A stretch of 6,763 bases of DNA from contig JALSHQ010000015.1 in the NCBI GenBank assembly GCA_026982145.1, positions 1 through 6,763 on the forward strand, in the 5' to 3' direction. The DNA is from Gammaproteobacteria bacterium (GTDB taxonomy: Bacteria; Pseudomonadota; Gammaproteobacteria; SZUA-140). Position 1 is the stretch's first letter. The number at the start of each line of letters is the position of its first letter. The notes beneath the pieces were generated by a model. The model ran no database searches and was not told the origin of the DNA. It saw nothing but the letters and a program-made list of their open reading frames with translations. This document shows positions 1 through 5,924 of this stretch, piece by piece. The position numbers and the translations under genes are program-made.

Positions 1-160
1 GTTAAAACCTTTTCCGGCTTTAAGTTTCAGGCAGGCCACTAAACATACTGTGCCCACCGCCTCTTCTACTATAGAAAACGCCTCTGTTGTCCGAAATATA
101 AAAGTAGGCGTAATGGTTTTGGCCGCGTGGCGAGCTCTGTGCGTAAAGCTTGCTTTGGGG
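1..160. other. Left-edge region with no identified gene
   Basis: I recognise nothing here. One + strand frame (from base 2) stays open for 53 codons and ends at a TAA (161-163) that forms the start of the next gene's ribosome binding site, an arrangement often seen between operon neighbours. It could therefore be the 3' end of an upstream gene, but the peptide resembles no family I know. A - strand frame is also open across the same interval, so openness alone proves little. I found no convincing sigma70 promoter; TATAAA at 97-102 lacks a matching -35 box. No terminator hairpin is evident. Confidence 0.25.
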
Positions 161-168
161 TAAGGAGG
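161..168 (+). promoter_or_regulatory. Strong Shine-Dalgarno sequence of the DUF2059 gene
   Basis: TAAGGAGG is a near-perfect match to the anti-SD sequence and sits 7 bases before the ATG at 176. It fixes that start codon and predicts efficient translation. Its first three bases are also the stop codon of the open frame entering from the left edge. Confidence 0.85.
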
Positions 169-175
169 ATGGGCG

Positions 176-1027
176 ATGCGTAACCTGACTAAACTAGTGC
201 TGACTTTTGCACTGCTGGTATGCAGTGCGGGTAGCATTTCAGCGGAGCTGGGAAAAGCAGCACTGGTGTCATCGTTGATGGAAAAATCGGGTATGAAAGT
301 GCAGATCGATCTGATCCCGGCGCAAGTGACAGCGGGTATTCATGAGTCGGCACGTCAAGGGGTGCCGATGGATGTCGTGATTCAGGATAAGTTGGTAGGC
401 GCATTAGATACGGTATCACTCAACCAAGATGTGCGAGCGTATCTCGTTGATAAAATGTCCAATGATGAGGTGCGGCAGGTGCTAGCTTGGCTGGAATCGC
501 CGCTGGGAAGGCGGGTGGTGGCGATGGAGATTGATGCCTCGCAGCCAGACAATATGATGAAGATGTCTGAAGTCTTTGAGGCAGAGCAGGCGCGCCCCGG
601 ACGGCTGTCGCGTATTCACCGCCTTGATGAGGCGGTGCTATCCAAAGAACGCAGTAAAGATTTGATGATCAACATGCAGGTTTTTTTTGGCATGGCGATG
701 GTGGCTGAGCGTGGCTCGCCGAAACGCGCGAATTATGCTCAGACGCGCCGCAATATCGAGCGTGCAATGACACCGATGTGGGATGAGTTGGAGCAAGTGG
801 TGACGATGATGTACCTCTTTACCTATCGTGAGCTCAGCGATACGGACTTTGACCTTTATCTTGAGTTTACTGAGTCAGCATTGGGTCAAAAATATAATCG
901 CGTACTTTATGACGGGTTAAGTCACGCCTTTCACCAAGCGGGAAAAATGCTGCATCAGTCACTAAGGTCGGCATGCCGAGTGCGCCAGCCAGGGTGTGAT
1001 GGCGTTCACCCCTACCCCTTAGTATGA
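176..1027 (+). CDS. Secreted DUF2059 domain-containing protein
   Basis: A 283-residue exported protein of unknown function. Residues 1-23 form a Sec signal peptide: basic MRNLTK, a hydrophobic core to about residue 18, then SISA before the predicted cleavage at A23/E24. Cys16 is not a good lipobox because Val precedes it, so a soluble periplasmic protein is more likely than a lipoprotein. The mature part is helical and has the duplicated DUF2059-like pattern in which an acidic residue, a short helix and 'F-x-E/S-x-x-G/ALGQK' recur; see the 'WLESPLGRRV' and 'FTESALGQKYN' stretches. The start is fixed by an excellent Shine-Dalgarno sequence. The TGA stop at 1025-1027 overlaps an ATG at 1024, suggesting coupling to the glutaredoxin region downstream. 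Two cysteines lie near the C-terminus. The family assignment comes from memory of the motif style, not a search, and the biochemical role is unknown. Confidence 0.8.
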   Translation: MRNLTKLVLTFALLVCSAGSISAELGKAALVSSLMEKSGMKVQIDLIPAQVTAGIHESARQGVPMDVVIQDKLVGALDTVSLNQDVRAYLVDKMSNDEVRQVLAWLESPLGRRVVAMEIDASQPDNMMKMSEVFEAEQARPGRLSRIHRLDEAVLSKERSKDLMINMQVFFGMAMVAERGSPKRANYAQTRRNIERAMTPMWDELEQVVTMMYLFTYRELSDTDFDLYLEFTESALGQKYNRVLYDGLSHAFHQAGKMLHQSLRSACRVRQPGCDGVHPYPLV

Positions 1028-1120
1028 CAAAAAATATGATGCTGAATAGAGGGGCAAAATCCTTCGCCTGAGATTGTTCCTTTTGAAGCGTCGGTTTCCA
1101 TTAACACTCGGCGTGGCAAA

Positions 1121-1339
1121 GTGGTGATGTATAGCACTGTTTGGTGTGGTTACTGCAAAAAGGCACGACGTTATTTTAAGGAGAAGGGGATTCCCTTTCA
1201 GGAGTATGATACCGAAACGACTCAAAAGGGGCGTGAGGATTATAAGAAACTAAATGGTACGGGTGTGCCGATTATTTTGGTGGGAAAAAAGCGAATGAAT
1301 GGGTTCAGCCCCTCAGGTTTTGAGAGGCTGTATCGCTAA
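1121..1339 (+). CDS. Glutaredoxin-like CxxC protein, possibly 5'-truncated or frameshifted
   Basis: A small thioredoxin-fold domain of 72 residues from the GTG at 1121. It has the redox motif Trp-Cys-Gly-Tyr-Cys near the N-terminus (after VVMYSTV), the cis-proline loop 'TGVPIILV', and the C-terminal 'RMNGFSPSGFERLY' common in a bacterial glutaredoxin family. It likely reduces or isomerises thiols or glutathione mixed disulfides. The start is doubtful: no Shine-Dalgarno precedes the GTG at 1121 or the ATG at 1127. The frame stays open and protein-like back to 1046, where a stop at 1043-1045 cuts it off without a usual start codon. An ATG at 1024 overlaps the stop of the DUF2059 gene as ATGA, but lies one frame away. 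The stretch may therefore be a gene with a one-base shift near the A-run at 1056-1059, or a genuinely short protein. It faces the LolA-like gene tail to tail with a 10-bp gap. Confidence 0.75.
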   Translation: MVMYSTVWCGYCKKARRYFKEKGIPFQEYDTETTQKGREDYKKLNGTGVPIILVGKKRMNGFSPSGFERLYR

Positions 1340-1356
1340 CCCCACGTTTCTAGCGA
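1333..1356. repeat. Short inverted repeat across the convergent stop codons
   Basis: TCGCTA (1333-1338) and TAGCGA (1351-1356) are perfect inverted copies separated by 12 bases. They cover parts of the TAA stop of the glutaredoxin gene and the TAG stop of the opposing LolA-like gene. The stem is only 6 bp and has no T-run on either side, so a bidirectional terminator is possible but weakly supported. Confidence 0.3.
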
Positions 1357-2165
1357 CTATATCCCTTTTGCATCATGCGCTGAGTGAAAAGTGCATCTTT
1401 AAGCCCGACATTGAGCTCTACTTTCTTCATGTCGTAGTGAATAAAAGCATCGCTGTTGGTGTCCTCAATCACGACTTTGTCCCATATCCATGCCTTGCCA
1501 TCACGGCGCCACTCAATGAACTGCTGCTTGGTTTTTGCGCCACGTTTATCGTAGAAATCAACTTTGTGTAGCGAGCAATTTTCGGGGTTATCACTTTTAC
1601 TGAACCAGAAAGTCCGTTTGCTATAAACAGGGTCTTTGGCAGGTTTGAAGTCTACTAAGTAGTATGACTTTCCATCGACTGATTTTTCACCCGCAAATGT
1701 GTGGTTATCTTCATGTGGCTCGCGCAGCCTTAAATCTTCATCTTTGATGATCCACTCTTTGGTTTCGGGGTCTCGCGGGGTGATGCGTCGCACCTTTCTC
1801 AGCTCAGGCAGGTAGATCCACTGTTCTGTTGATTTTCCGCTTGCACCTGTGTGCCCCCAACGCATAAAGGCGAGCCCTTTATCTTTAAGCGGCGTATCGG
1901 TGAAGAGCAGCACTTTATCAACAACACCATTTTCACCACCGTAGTATTTCCAGAGGCGGGTGTATTCACTGACCTGCTCTTTACCGCCAGAAGCTTTAAG
2001 TGTGATGGTCATCTTTGAGCGCTGGTCTTCCCCCGCATATTTGTAGTAGCACTGGTCGATGATGTTATCAACGGAAACCGGACTGGTTGCGGTGGCACTA
2101 GTGACAACGCCAAGTGAGAGCAGTGAGACTTTACAAAATGTTCCAACAATCGTCATTCTATTCAT
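1350..2165 (-). CDS. Periplasmic outer membrane lipoprotein-sorting (LolA-like) family protein
   Basis: A 271-residue exported protein. Residues 1-26 form a Sec signal peptide with a good cleavage site after Ala24-Thr25-Ala26. The mature part reads as the LolA-like beta fold of the 'outer membrane lipoprotein-sorting protein' family. It has alternating strands, the hallmark 'WIYLPELRKVRRITPRD' block (116-132), a following 'DEDL' (142-145), and the late 'VDFYDKRGAKTKQQFIEW' strand pair (202-219). Family members probably carry lipid or lipoprotein in a hydrophobic cavity and often sit beside RND/MMPL exporters. None is visible here, so the partner is unknown. The frame extends upstream to 2237, but AAGGGG at 2171-2176, 5 bases before this ATG, and the signal peptide starting exactly here settle the start. 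Two cysteines remain in the mature protein (39 and 197) and could form a disulfide. It is convergent with the glutaredoxin gene and divergent from the small-RNA/FKBP transcript. Confidence 0.82.
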   Translation of the reverse strand: MNRMTIVGTFCKVSLLSLGVVTSATATSPVSVDNIIDQCYYKYAGEDQRSKMTITLKASGGKEQVSEYTRLWKYYGGENGVVDKVLLFTDTPLKDKGLAFMRWGHTGASGKSTEQWIYLPELRKVRRITPRDPETKEWIIKDEDLRLREPHEDNHTFAGEKSVDGKSYYLVDFKPAKDPVYSKRTFWFSKSDNPENCSLHKVDFYDKRGAKTKQQFIEWRRDGKAWIWDKVVIEDTNSDAFIHYDMKKVELNVGLKDALFTQRMMQKGYSR

Positions 2166-2170
2166 AATCA

Positions 2171-2176
2171 CCCCTT
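2171..2176 (-). promoter_or_regulatory. Shine-Dalgarno that decides the LolA-like start
   Basis: Read on the - strand this is AAGGGG, 5 bases before the ATG at 2165-2163. It favours that codon over the upstream in-frame ATG at 2237, which would put 24 non-signal-like residues before the signal peptide. Confidence 0.7.
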
Positions 2177-2275
2177 GATTGAGTTGCCAGTGCTGTTGGT
2201 TTAACGTGCCAATGCAGTGTACAAATGCGCCTCTCATTTGGCCACAAAAAAATAGGGCGGGTGATCTGCACCTAT

Positions 2276-2304
2276 TTGACGATGATTGGCTGGGGGAGTA
2301 TAAC
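2276..2304 (+). promoter_or_regulatory. Near-consensus sigma70 promoter
   Basis: TTGACG (2276-2281) and TATAAC (2299-2304) each match the consensus at 5 of 6 positions and are separated by the ideal 17 bases. Transcription would start at about 2310-2312. The only thing before the terminator at 2385 is the putative small RNA/leader, so this promoter drives either that RNA alone or, by readthrough, the FKBP gene. I see no GacA-type TGTAAG...CTTACA upstream element. Confidence 0.7.
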
Positions 2305-2310
2305 TATGCC

Positions 2311-2412
2311 TACTTGAAGTTTCTCATGGAAGGTTAAATAGAGTAACGGAAATGGAAACTCTGCACGGAGTGCACATTGGATGAGGGGTAGGCAAAGCCT
2401 ATCCCTTTTTTT
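2311..2412 (+). ncRNA. Candidate CsrA/RsmA-binding small RNA or attenuated leader
   Basis: A transcript of about 102 nt is bounded by the promoter at 2276-2304 and the terminator at 2385-2412. It carries no convincing gene. It has five GGA triplets at 2328, 2348, 2354, 2367 and 2379, where fewer than one would be expected by chance in a 54-base span. The fourth is the loop of a perfect hairpin, TGCAC-GGA-GTGCA (2362-2374), with ACGGA at the loop, a shape typical of CsrA/RsmA sites in RsmX/Y/Z and CsrB RNAs. Length (RsmY-like) and position between genes also fit. The alternative is a 5' leader that attenuates the FKBP gene, whose start is 54 bases beyond the T-run and has no clear promoter of its own. 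Promoter, hairpins and motif count are seen directly; the CsrA-sponge role is inference. Confidence 0.5.
2385..2412 (+). terminator. Strong Rho-independent terminator
   Basis: The arms GGGGTAGGC (2385-2393) and GCCTATCCC (2397-2405) form a 9-bp stem with one G-U pair around an AAA loop. Seven Ts (2406-2412) follow. There is no T-run on the opposite side, so it acts on the + strand only. It lies ahead of the FKBP gene but behind no annotated + strand gene, which is why a small RNA or attenuated leader is proposed between it and the promoter at 2276. Confidence 0.85.
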
Positions 2413-2466
2413 ATCTGGTGGGGCGTGTATGGGTGTCGAAAACAACACATTCGAACGAGGAAAGAT

Positions 2467-3141
2467 ATGAAATCAAGAGTTCTTTTAACATCGCTGCTGA
2501 TGGCTTCAACGGTCTCAGTGGTGCAAGCGGCTGATGTGCTCAAAAGTGAAAAAGAGAAATTTAGCTATGCGGTGGGTGTTCAGATTGGTCAAGATTTGAA
2601 GCGTAATGGCATGGATATTGACGCAGACTCAGTCGCATTGGCGATCGAAGATATGCTTGCGGGAAATGAGCCAAAGCTGACGATGGCAGAGATGCAAACA
2701 CTATTTGCTGATTACCAGAAGCGTGAGGCAGCTAAGAAAGAGCTGGCAGGCCAAGAGAATAAAGCACAAGGCGCCAAGTTCCTCGCCGAAAATAAGAATA
2801 AAGAGGGGGTCATTGAACTGCCGAGTGGGCTTCAATATAAAGTCATCACCGCAGGCAGCGGCAAGCAACCCACCGTAGATGATACTGTTTCTGTTCACTA
2901 TCGAGGCACACTGCTTAACGGCACGGAATTTGACAGCTCTTATCAGCGTGGCACACCCGCTACCTTTCCTGTTGGCGGCGTGATTAAAGGCTGGACTGAA
3001 GCGCTTCAGTTGATGAAAGAGGGTGCTAAATGGCAGCTATTCATCCCTTCTGAACTGGGCTATGGTGCGCGTGGCGCAGGTGGGGATATCGGCCCTCATT
3101 CCGTTCTGACCTTTGATGTTGAGTTGCTGGAAATTAAATAG
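2467..3141 (+). CDS. Exported FKBP-type peptidyl-prolyl cis-trans isomerase (Mip/FkpA/FklB-like)
   Basis: A 224-residue periplasmic folding catalyst that speeds cis-trans isomerisation of Xaa-Pro bonds. A Sec signal peptide spans 1-21 (cleavage VQA/AD). Residues 25-115 are the helical FKBP_N dimerisation domain ('FSYAVGVQIGQDLKRNGMDID' style start, then a long charged helix). Residues about 118-224 are the FKBP domain. The expected pocket residues are all present: Tyr145, Phe155-Asp156, Phe167, Val172-Ile173, Trp176, Tyr199 and Phe216, so it should be active. Length and layout match Legionella Mip and E. coli FkpA/FklB; the signal peptide argues against cytoplasmic FklB. The frame opens earlier at 2425, but GAGGAAAG just before 2467 and the signal peptide fix this start. 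A terminator and putative small RNA lie directly upstream, so expression may depend on readthrough. A J-protein gene follows after 39 bases. Confidence 0.93.
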   Translation: MKSRVLLTSLLMASTVSVVQAADVLKSEKEKFSYAVGVQIGQDLKRNGMDIDADSVALAIEDMLAGNEPKLTMAEMQTLFADYQKREAAKKELAGQENKAQGAKFLAENKNKEGVIELPSGLQYKVITAGSGKQPTVDDTVSVHYRGTLLNGTEFDSSYQRGTPATFPVGGVIKGWTEALQLMKEGAKWQLFIPSELGYGARGAGGDIGPHSVLTFDVELLEIK

Positions 3142-3180
3142 CAAGCATGCTGGCTGCTTAGGCTATTTTAGCTGATTCTG

Positions 3181-3798
3181 ATGAGTGGGCATGGCAAGGA
3201 CGGCATGCCCGAGTCGGCCAGCGCGCGGCGTGAGAACGAACTTGGTGAGCCGCTGTTGGCTCTTTTACGCGCCCATCCTGCTGGGTTAAGCGAATATGAG
3301 CTTTTCGCCGCGCTTTATGCCCGCGGGGATGATCGCTTTAACATCTCAAATCTCCGTGACACCTTCAGCTTGTTTTGTTCACACTTCCGACTTTTTAATG
3401 CACTCTACAGGTTGCAAGCGCAGTTATGGGCGCAGCGTAATGGTTCGTTAGTGATTAGCCCCCTGCTAGTGGTGTTGCACCCATATAATGATCTGTTGGC
3501 AGAACAGCATCAACTCGATGAAGTAGATGCACTACGAGCGTACTATCTCGACATTGTTCACCTTGAGCAGACCACTGCGGATGACTTGGATGTGATGCTC
3601 GATAAATTCTGGGCGCGGCTGGATGGCTCAGCACGACGACGTCAGGCGCTGGATCTGTTGGGGCTGAAAGAGTCAGCCGATCAGAGGGCGATCAAGCAGC
3701 GTTATCGCCGCTTGGCGATGGAACATCATCCTGACCGTGGCGGAGAGACCGCTTGCTTGCAGATGATCAATGCAGCGATGGCCGTGCTTAGAGAATAA
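3181..3798 (+). CDS. DnaJ-related J-domain protein
   Basis: A 205-residue cytoplasmic protein of the gammaproteobacterial 'DnaJ-related' type. Residues about 20-150 match the N-terminal DNAJ_related region ('LLALLRAHPAGLSEYELFAAL', then 'LFxxHFRLFNALYRLQ' style). The C-terminal 154-205 is a J domain with helix II 'IKQRYRRLAMEHHPD' and the essential HPD motif at 183-185, which stimulates DnaK ATPase activity. The J domain ends soon after helix III, which is usual for this family. Its client is unknown. No Shine-Dalgarno precedes the ATG at 3181, whereas AAGGA at 3196-3200 sits just before an in-frame ATG at 3205 (residue 9). The true start may therefore be 3205, giving 197 residues. It follows the FKBP gene by 39 bases with no terminator between, so the two could be cotranscribed; both serve protein folding, though in different compartments. 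Confidence 0.88.
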   Translation: MSGHGKDGMPESASARRENELGEPLLALLRAHPAGLSEYELFAALYARGDDRFNISNLRDTFSLFCSHFRLFNALYRLQAQLWAQRNGSLVISPLLVVLHPYNDLLAEQHQLDEVDALRAYYLDIVHLEQTTADDLDVMLDKFWARLDGSARRRQALDLLGLKESADQRAIKQRYRRLAMEHHPDRGGETACLQMINAAMAVLRE

Positions 3799-3817
3799 TG
3801 CAGAGTGCAAGAGATGC

Positions 3818-3844
3818 TTGATTTTTCAGGCTTGGCAAAATCAA
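3818..3844. promoter_or_regulatory. Dyad overlapping the moxR promoter, possible operator
   Basis: TTGATTTT (3818-3825) and AAAATCAA (3837-3844) are perfect 8-bp inverted copies separated by 11 bases. The right arm begins at the last base of the -35 box (3832-3837), so a dimeric regulator bound here could block or aid RNA polymerase. The arms are AT-rich, and a chance dyad in AT-rich DNA is a real alternative. I cannot name the regulator. Confidence 0.35.
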
Positions 3845-3860
3845 AAATAATTTTTAAAAT
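3832..3860 (+). promoter_or_regulatory. Sigma70 promoter of the moxR operon
   Basis: TTGGCA (3832-3837) and TAAAAT (3855-3860) each match the consensus at 5 of 6 positions with the optimal 17-base spacer. Transcription would start near 3867, about 30 bases before the MoxR ATG. The region between the J-protein stop and this gene (3799-3896) is markedly AT-rich compared with its surroundings. Confidence 0.6.
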
Positions 3861-3896
3861 CCGTTTTTTGTTTAAATTATAAGAATCAGAGTGGTT

Positions 3897-4865
3897 ATGT
3901 CCCAACAACAGAGTATTCAACAGCTTTACCAATCCATCAGTCAGCATATTATCGGGCAGCCTCTGTTGGTTAACCGCTTGTTGATCGCGCTACTGGCGGA
4001 TGGCCATCTATTGGTTGAAGGTGCACCGGGCCTTGCTAAGACGCGTGCGATTAAAGTGCTGGGTGAAGGCATTGAAGGGGACTTTCACCGGGTGCAATTC
4101 ACCCCTGATCTGCTACCTGCAGACCTCACCGGCACTGAAGTGTTTAGGCCGCAGGATGGCTCATTCACTTTTCAGCAGGGGCCGCTGTTTCATAACTTGG
4201 TATTGGCGGATGAAATTAATCGTGCGCCGGCCAAGGTTCAATCTGCACTGCTGGAGGCGATGGCGGAGCGTCAGATTACAGTAGGCGCGGTCACCTATCC
4301 ACTGCCTAAATTGTTTTTAGTGATGGCGACTCAAAACCCGATTGAACAAGAGGGCACCTACCCGCTACCCGAGGCGCAGTTAGATCGTTTTTTAATGCAT
4401 GTCACGATCAGTTACCCGGATGCGGCTGCCGAACGAAAAATCCTGAACCTAGCGCGAGGTGAGGCGCGAGATGGTGTGATCCATTCGGATACCGCAACCC
4501 CACTGATAACGCAGGAGACTCTTTTTTCAGCACGCAAAGAAGTACTCGAAGTTTACATGGCGGACAATGTTGAAGAGTACCTGATGCAGATCATACTGGC
4601 GACACGCAATCCGGCCGCATACGATGAAAAGCTGGGGCGTTGGTTGCAGTTTGGTGGCAGCCCGCGCGCCACCATTGCACTGGATCGCTGTGCACGTGCA
4701 CACGCATGGCTCGATGGGCGTGATTTTGTAGGCCCCGAAGATGTGCAGGCCGTTGCCTATGATGTGTTGCGGCATCGCATATTATTGAGCTACGAGGCGG
4801 AGGCGGATGGCATTACACCCGACCGCTTTATCGAAGCGTTGCTTGCGCAAATCGCAGTCCCTTAG
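3897..4865 (+). CDS. MoxR-family AAA+ ATPase
   Basis: A 322-residue cytoplasmic ATPase, first gene of the operon. All AAA+ elements of the MoxR family are visible. They are Walker A GAPGLAKT (42-49, with the family's Ala-Lys-Thr ending), Walker B LVLADE (101-106) running into 'INRAPAKVQSALLEAM', sensor 1 Asn147 in 'MATQNPIEQEGTYPLPEAQLDRF' with the arginine at 164, and sensor 2 'GGSPRA' (Arg257). A C-terminal helical lid completes it. MoxR proteins are thought to use ATP in chaperone-like remodelling or metal-insertion steps with VWA partners, and such partners follow here. I chose the ATG at 3897; a GTG two codons earlier (3891) is possible. The Shine-Dalgarno is weak for either. The next gene begins 12 bases after the stop. 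Confidence 0.93.
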   Translation: MSQQQSIQQLYQSISQHIIGQPLLVNRLLIALLADGHLLVEGAPGLAKTRAIKVLGEGIEGDFHRVQFTPDLLPADLTGTEVFRPQDGSFTFQQGPLFHNLVLADEINRAPAKVQSALLEAMAERQITVGAVTYPLPKLFLVMATQNPIEQEGTYPLPEAQLDRFLMHVTISYPDAAAERKILNLARGEARDGVIHSDTATPLITQETLFSARKEVLEVYMADNVEEYLMQIILATRNPAAYDEKLGRWLQFGGSPRATIALDRCARAHAWLDGRDFVGPEDVQAVAYDVLRHRILLSYEAEADGITPDRFIEALLAQIAVP

Positions 4866-4877
4866 CGCACCACTGTT

Positions 4878-5924
4878 GTGTTTAACCGCTTGCTTCAACT
4901 GTTAGGCCGTAATGTTCCGCGGGGTGAGGGGCGTGTGGGTACGGCAACTGCGACTGACTCCATTGTACCCGCAACAGATGTAACCTCCTTTAACCCAGTG
5001 CGGCTTGATAAAAAATCACTCATTCGGTTGCACCTTCAGGCGACAAATTTGCCACTGGCGGCACTGAAAGTACGTGCCGCACAGAGCGGGCAGTATCTCT
5101 CTTCATTTCGTGGGCGCGGCATGGAGTTTGATGAAGTGCGCCCCTACCAGGCGGGTGATGATGTGCGCACGCTTGATTGGCGGGTGATGGCACGTACCGG
5201 TAAACCACATACGAAACTGTTTCGTGAAGAGCGTGAACGAGCAGTGTTGTTGTGGGTCGATAGCCGTGCATCGATGTTGTTTGCCACGCGCGGTGTTTTT
5301 AAGTCAGTGATCGCCGCGCATGCCGCCGCACTGCTTGGGTGGGCTGCGGTGAAGCAGGGTGATCGTATTGGTGGGTTGATTTTCTCAGAACAACAACATG
5401 TGGAGCTGCGCCCGCAAGGGGGCAAACATGCTGTGCTGCACCTTATTCAGTGCATGGTTGCACAAGAAAAAGAAGTCTGGGAGCAAGCACAAGTAGCACC
5501 GCAACGCGAAGGTAATGCAGCAGGTGAGGCCGCGCTGCAATCACTGCTGCGTTTGCGTCGGGTGGCGCGGCCGGGAAGTTTAGTGGTTTTACTCAGTGAT
5601 TTTCGAGATGTCGATCAACGCTGCGAGCGGCATCTTGCACAACTTGCACGGCACAATGATGTGGTGATGTTTTTTATCTACGATGCACTGGAGTCGACAT
5701 TACCCCCGGCAGGTCTCTACCGTGTTGGCGATGGCAGGCAGACGAGGGTGCTCGATACTGCCGCCGCGGCAACGCGTGATGCCTATCATCAGCGCTTTAT
5801 CGTGCGGCGTGATTCACTGCAGCGCATGTGTCGACGTCATGGCATCTGTTTTATCCCTTGTTTAACCACGCAGCCGTTTGCAGAGCGGCTGCGTGATGGC
5901 TTAGGTCTACGCGGAGCCGCATGA
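4878..5924 (+). CDS. DUF58 protein with degenerate VWA-like fold
   Basis: A 348-residue protein, the usual partner of MoxR. The diagnostic DUF58 block is at about 79-120: 'GRGMEFDEVRPYQAGDDVRTLDWRVMARTGKPHTKLFREE'-type sequence with the conserved DVRxxDW core. It is followed by a VWA-like beta strand and loop, VDSRASM (127-133). A canonical MIDAS would read DxSxS; here Arg replaces the middle Ser, so metal binding may be weakened. A later strand, 'LVVLLSDFRD' (235-244), fits the second acidic loop. There is no transmembrane helix. The GTG start at 4878 has no Shine-Dalgarno and probably relies on coupling to the MoxR gene 12 bases upstream. A GTG at 4935 preceded by GAGGGG is an alternative because residues 1-40 look unconserved. 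The stop overlaps the next start as ATGA (5921-5924). Confidence 0.9.
   Translation: MFNRLLQLLGRNVPRGEGRVGTATATDSIVPATDVTSFNPVRLDKKSLIRLHLQATNLPLAALKVRAAQSGQYLSSFRGRGMEFDEVRPYQAGDDVRTLDWRVMARTGKPHTKLFREERERAVLLWVDSRASMLFATRGVFKSVIAAHAAALLGWAAVKQGDRIGGLIFSEQQHVELRPQGGKHAVLHLIQCMVAQEKEVWEQAQVAPQREGNAAGEAALQSLLRLRRVARPGSLVVLLSDFRDVDQRCERHLAQLARHNDVVMFFIYDALESTLPPAGLYRVGDGRQTRVLDTAAAATRDAYHQRFIVRRDSLQRMCRRHGICFIPCLTTQPFAERLRDGLGLRGAA

Noticed and set aside
1299..1571. + strand open frame of 90 codons across the convergent gene ends
   Set aside because: It is antisense to the LolA-like coding region and overlaps the glutaredoxin C-terminus in another frame, with no family features.
2166..2237. 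Extension of the LolA-like gene to an upstream ATG at 2237
   Set aside because: It would place 24 non-signal residues before a clean signal peptide; the ATG at 2165 has AAGGGG at proper spacing.
2166..2275. A - strand promoter for the LolA-like gene
   Set aside because: Candidate boxes such as TTGTGG have no acceptable -10 element at 16-18 bases, so no promoter is called.
2425..2466. Extension of the FKBP gene to an upstream ATG at 2425
   Set aside because: It would add 14 polar residues before the signal peptide and has no Shine-Dalgarno, while the ATG at 2467 has GAGGAAAG.
3808..3826. Weak hairpin with T-run after the J-protein as a terminator
   Set aside because: The CAAG/CTTG stem is only 4 bp and too unstable to claim; the longer dyad there fits an operator better.
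4000..4284. + strand open frame of 94 codons inside the MoxR gene
   Set aside because: It overlaps the Walker A and B coding region in another frame; the Cys/Arg/Trp-rich translation is typical of a shifted shadow.
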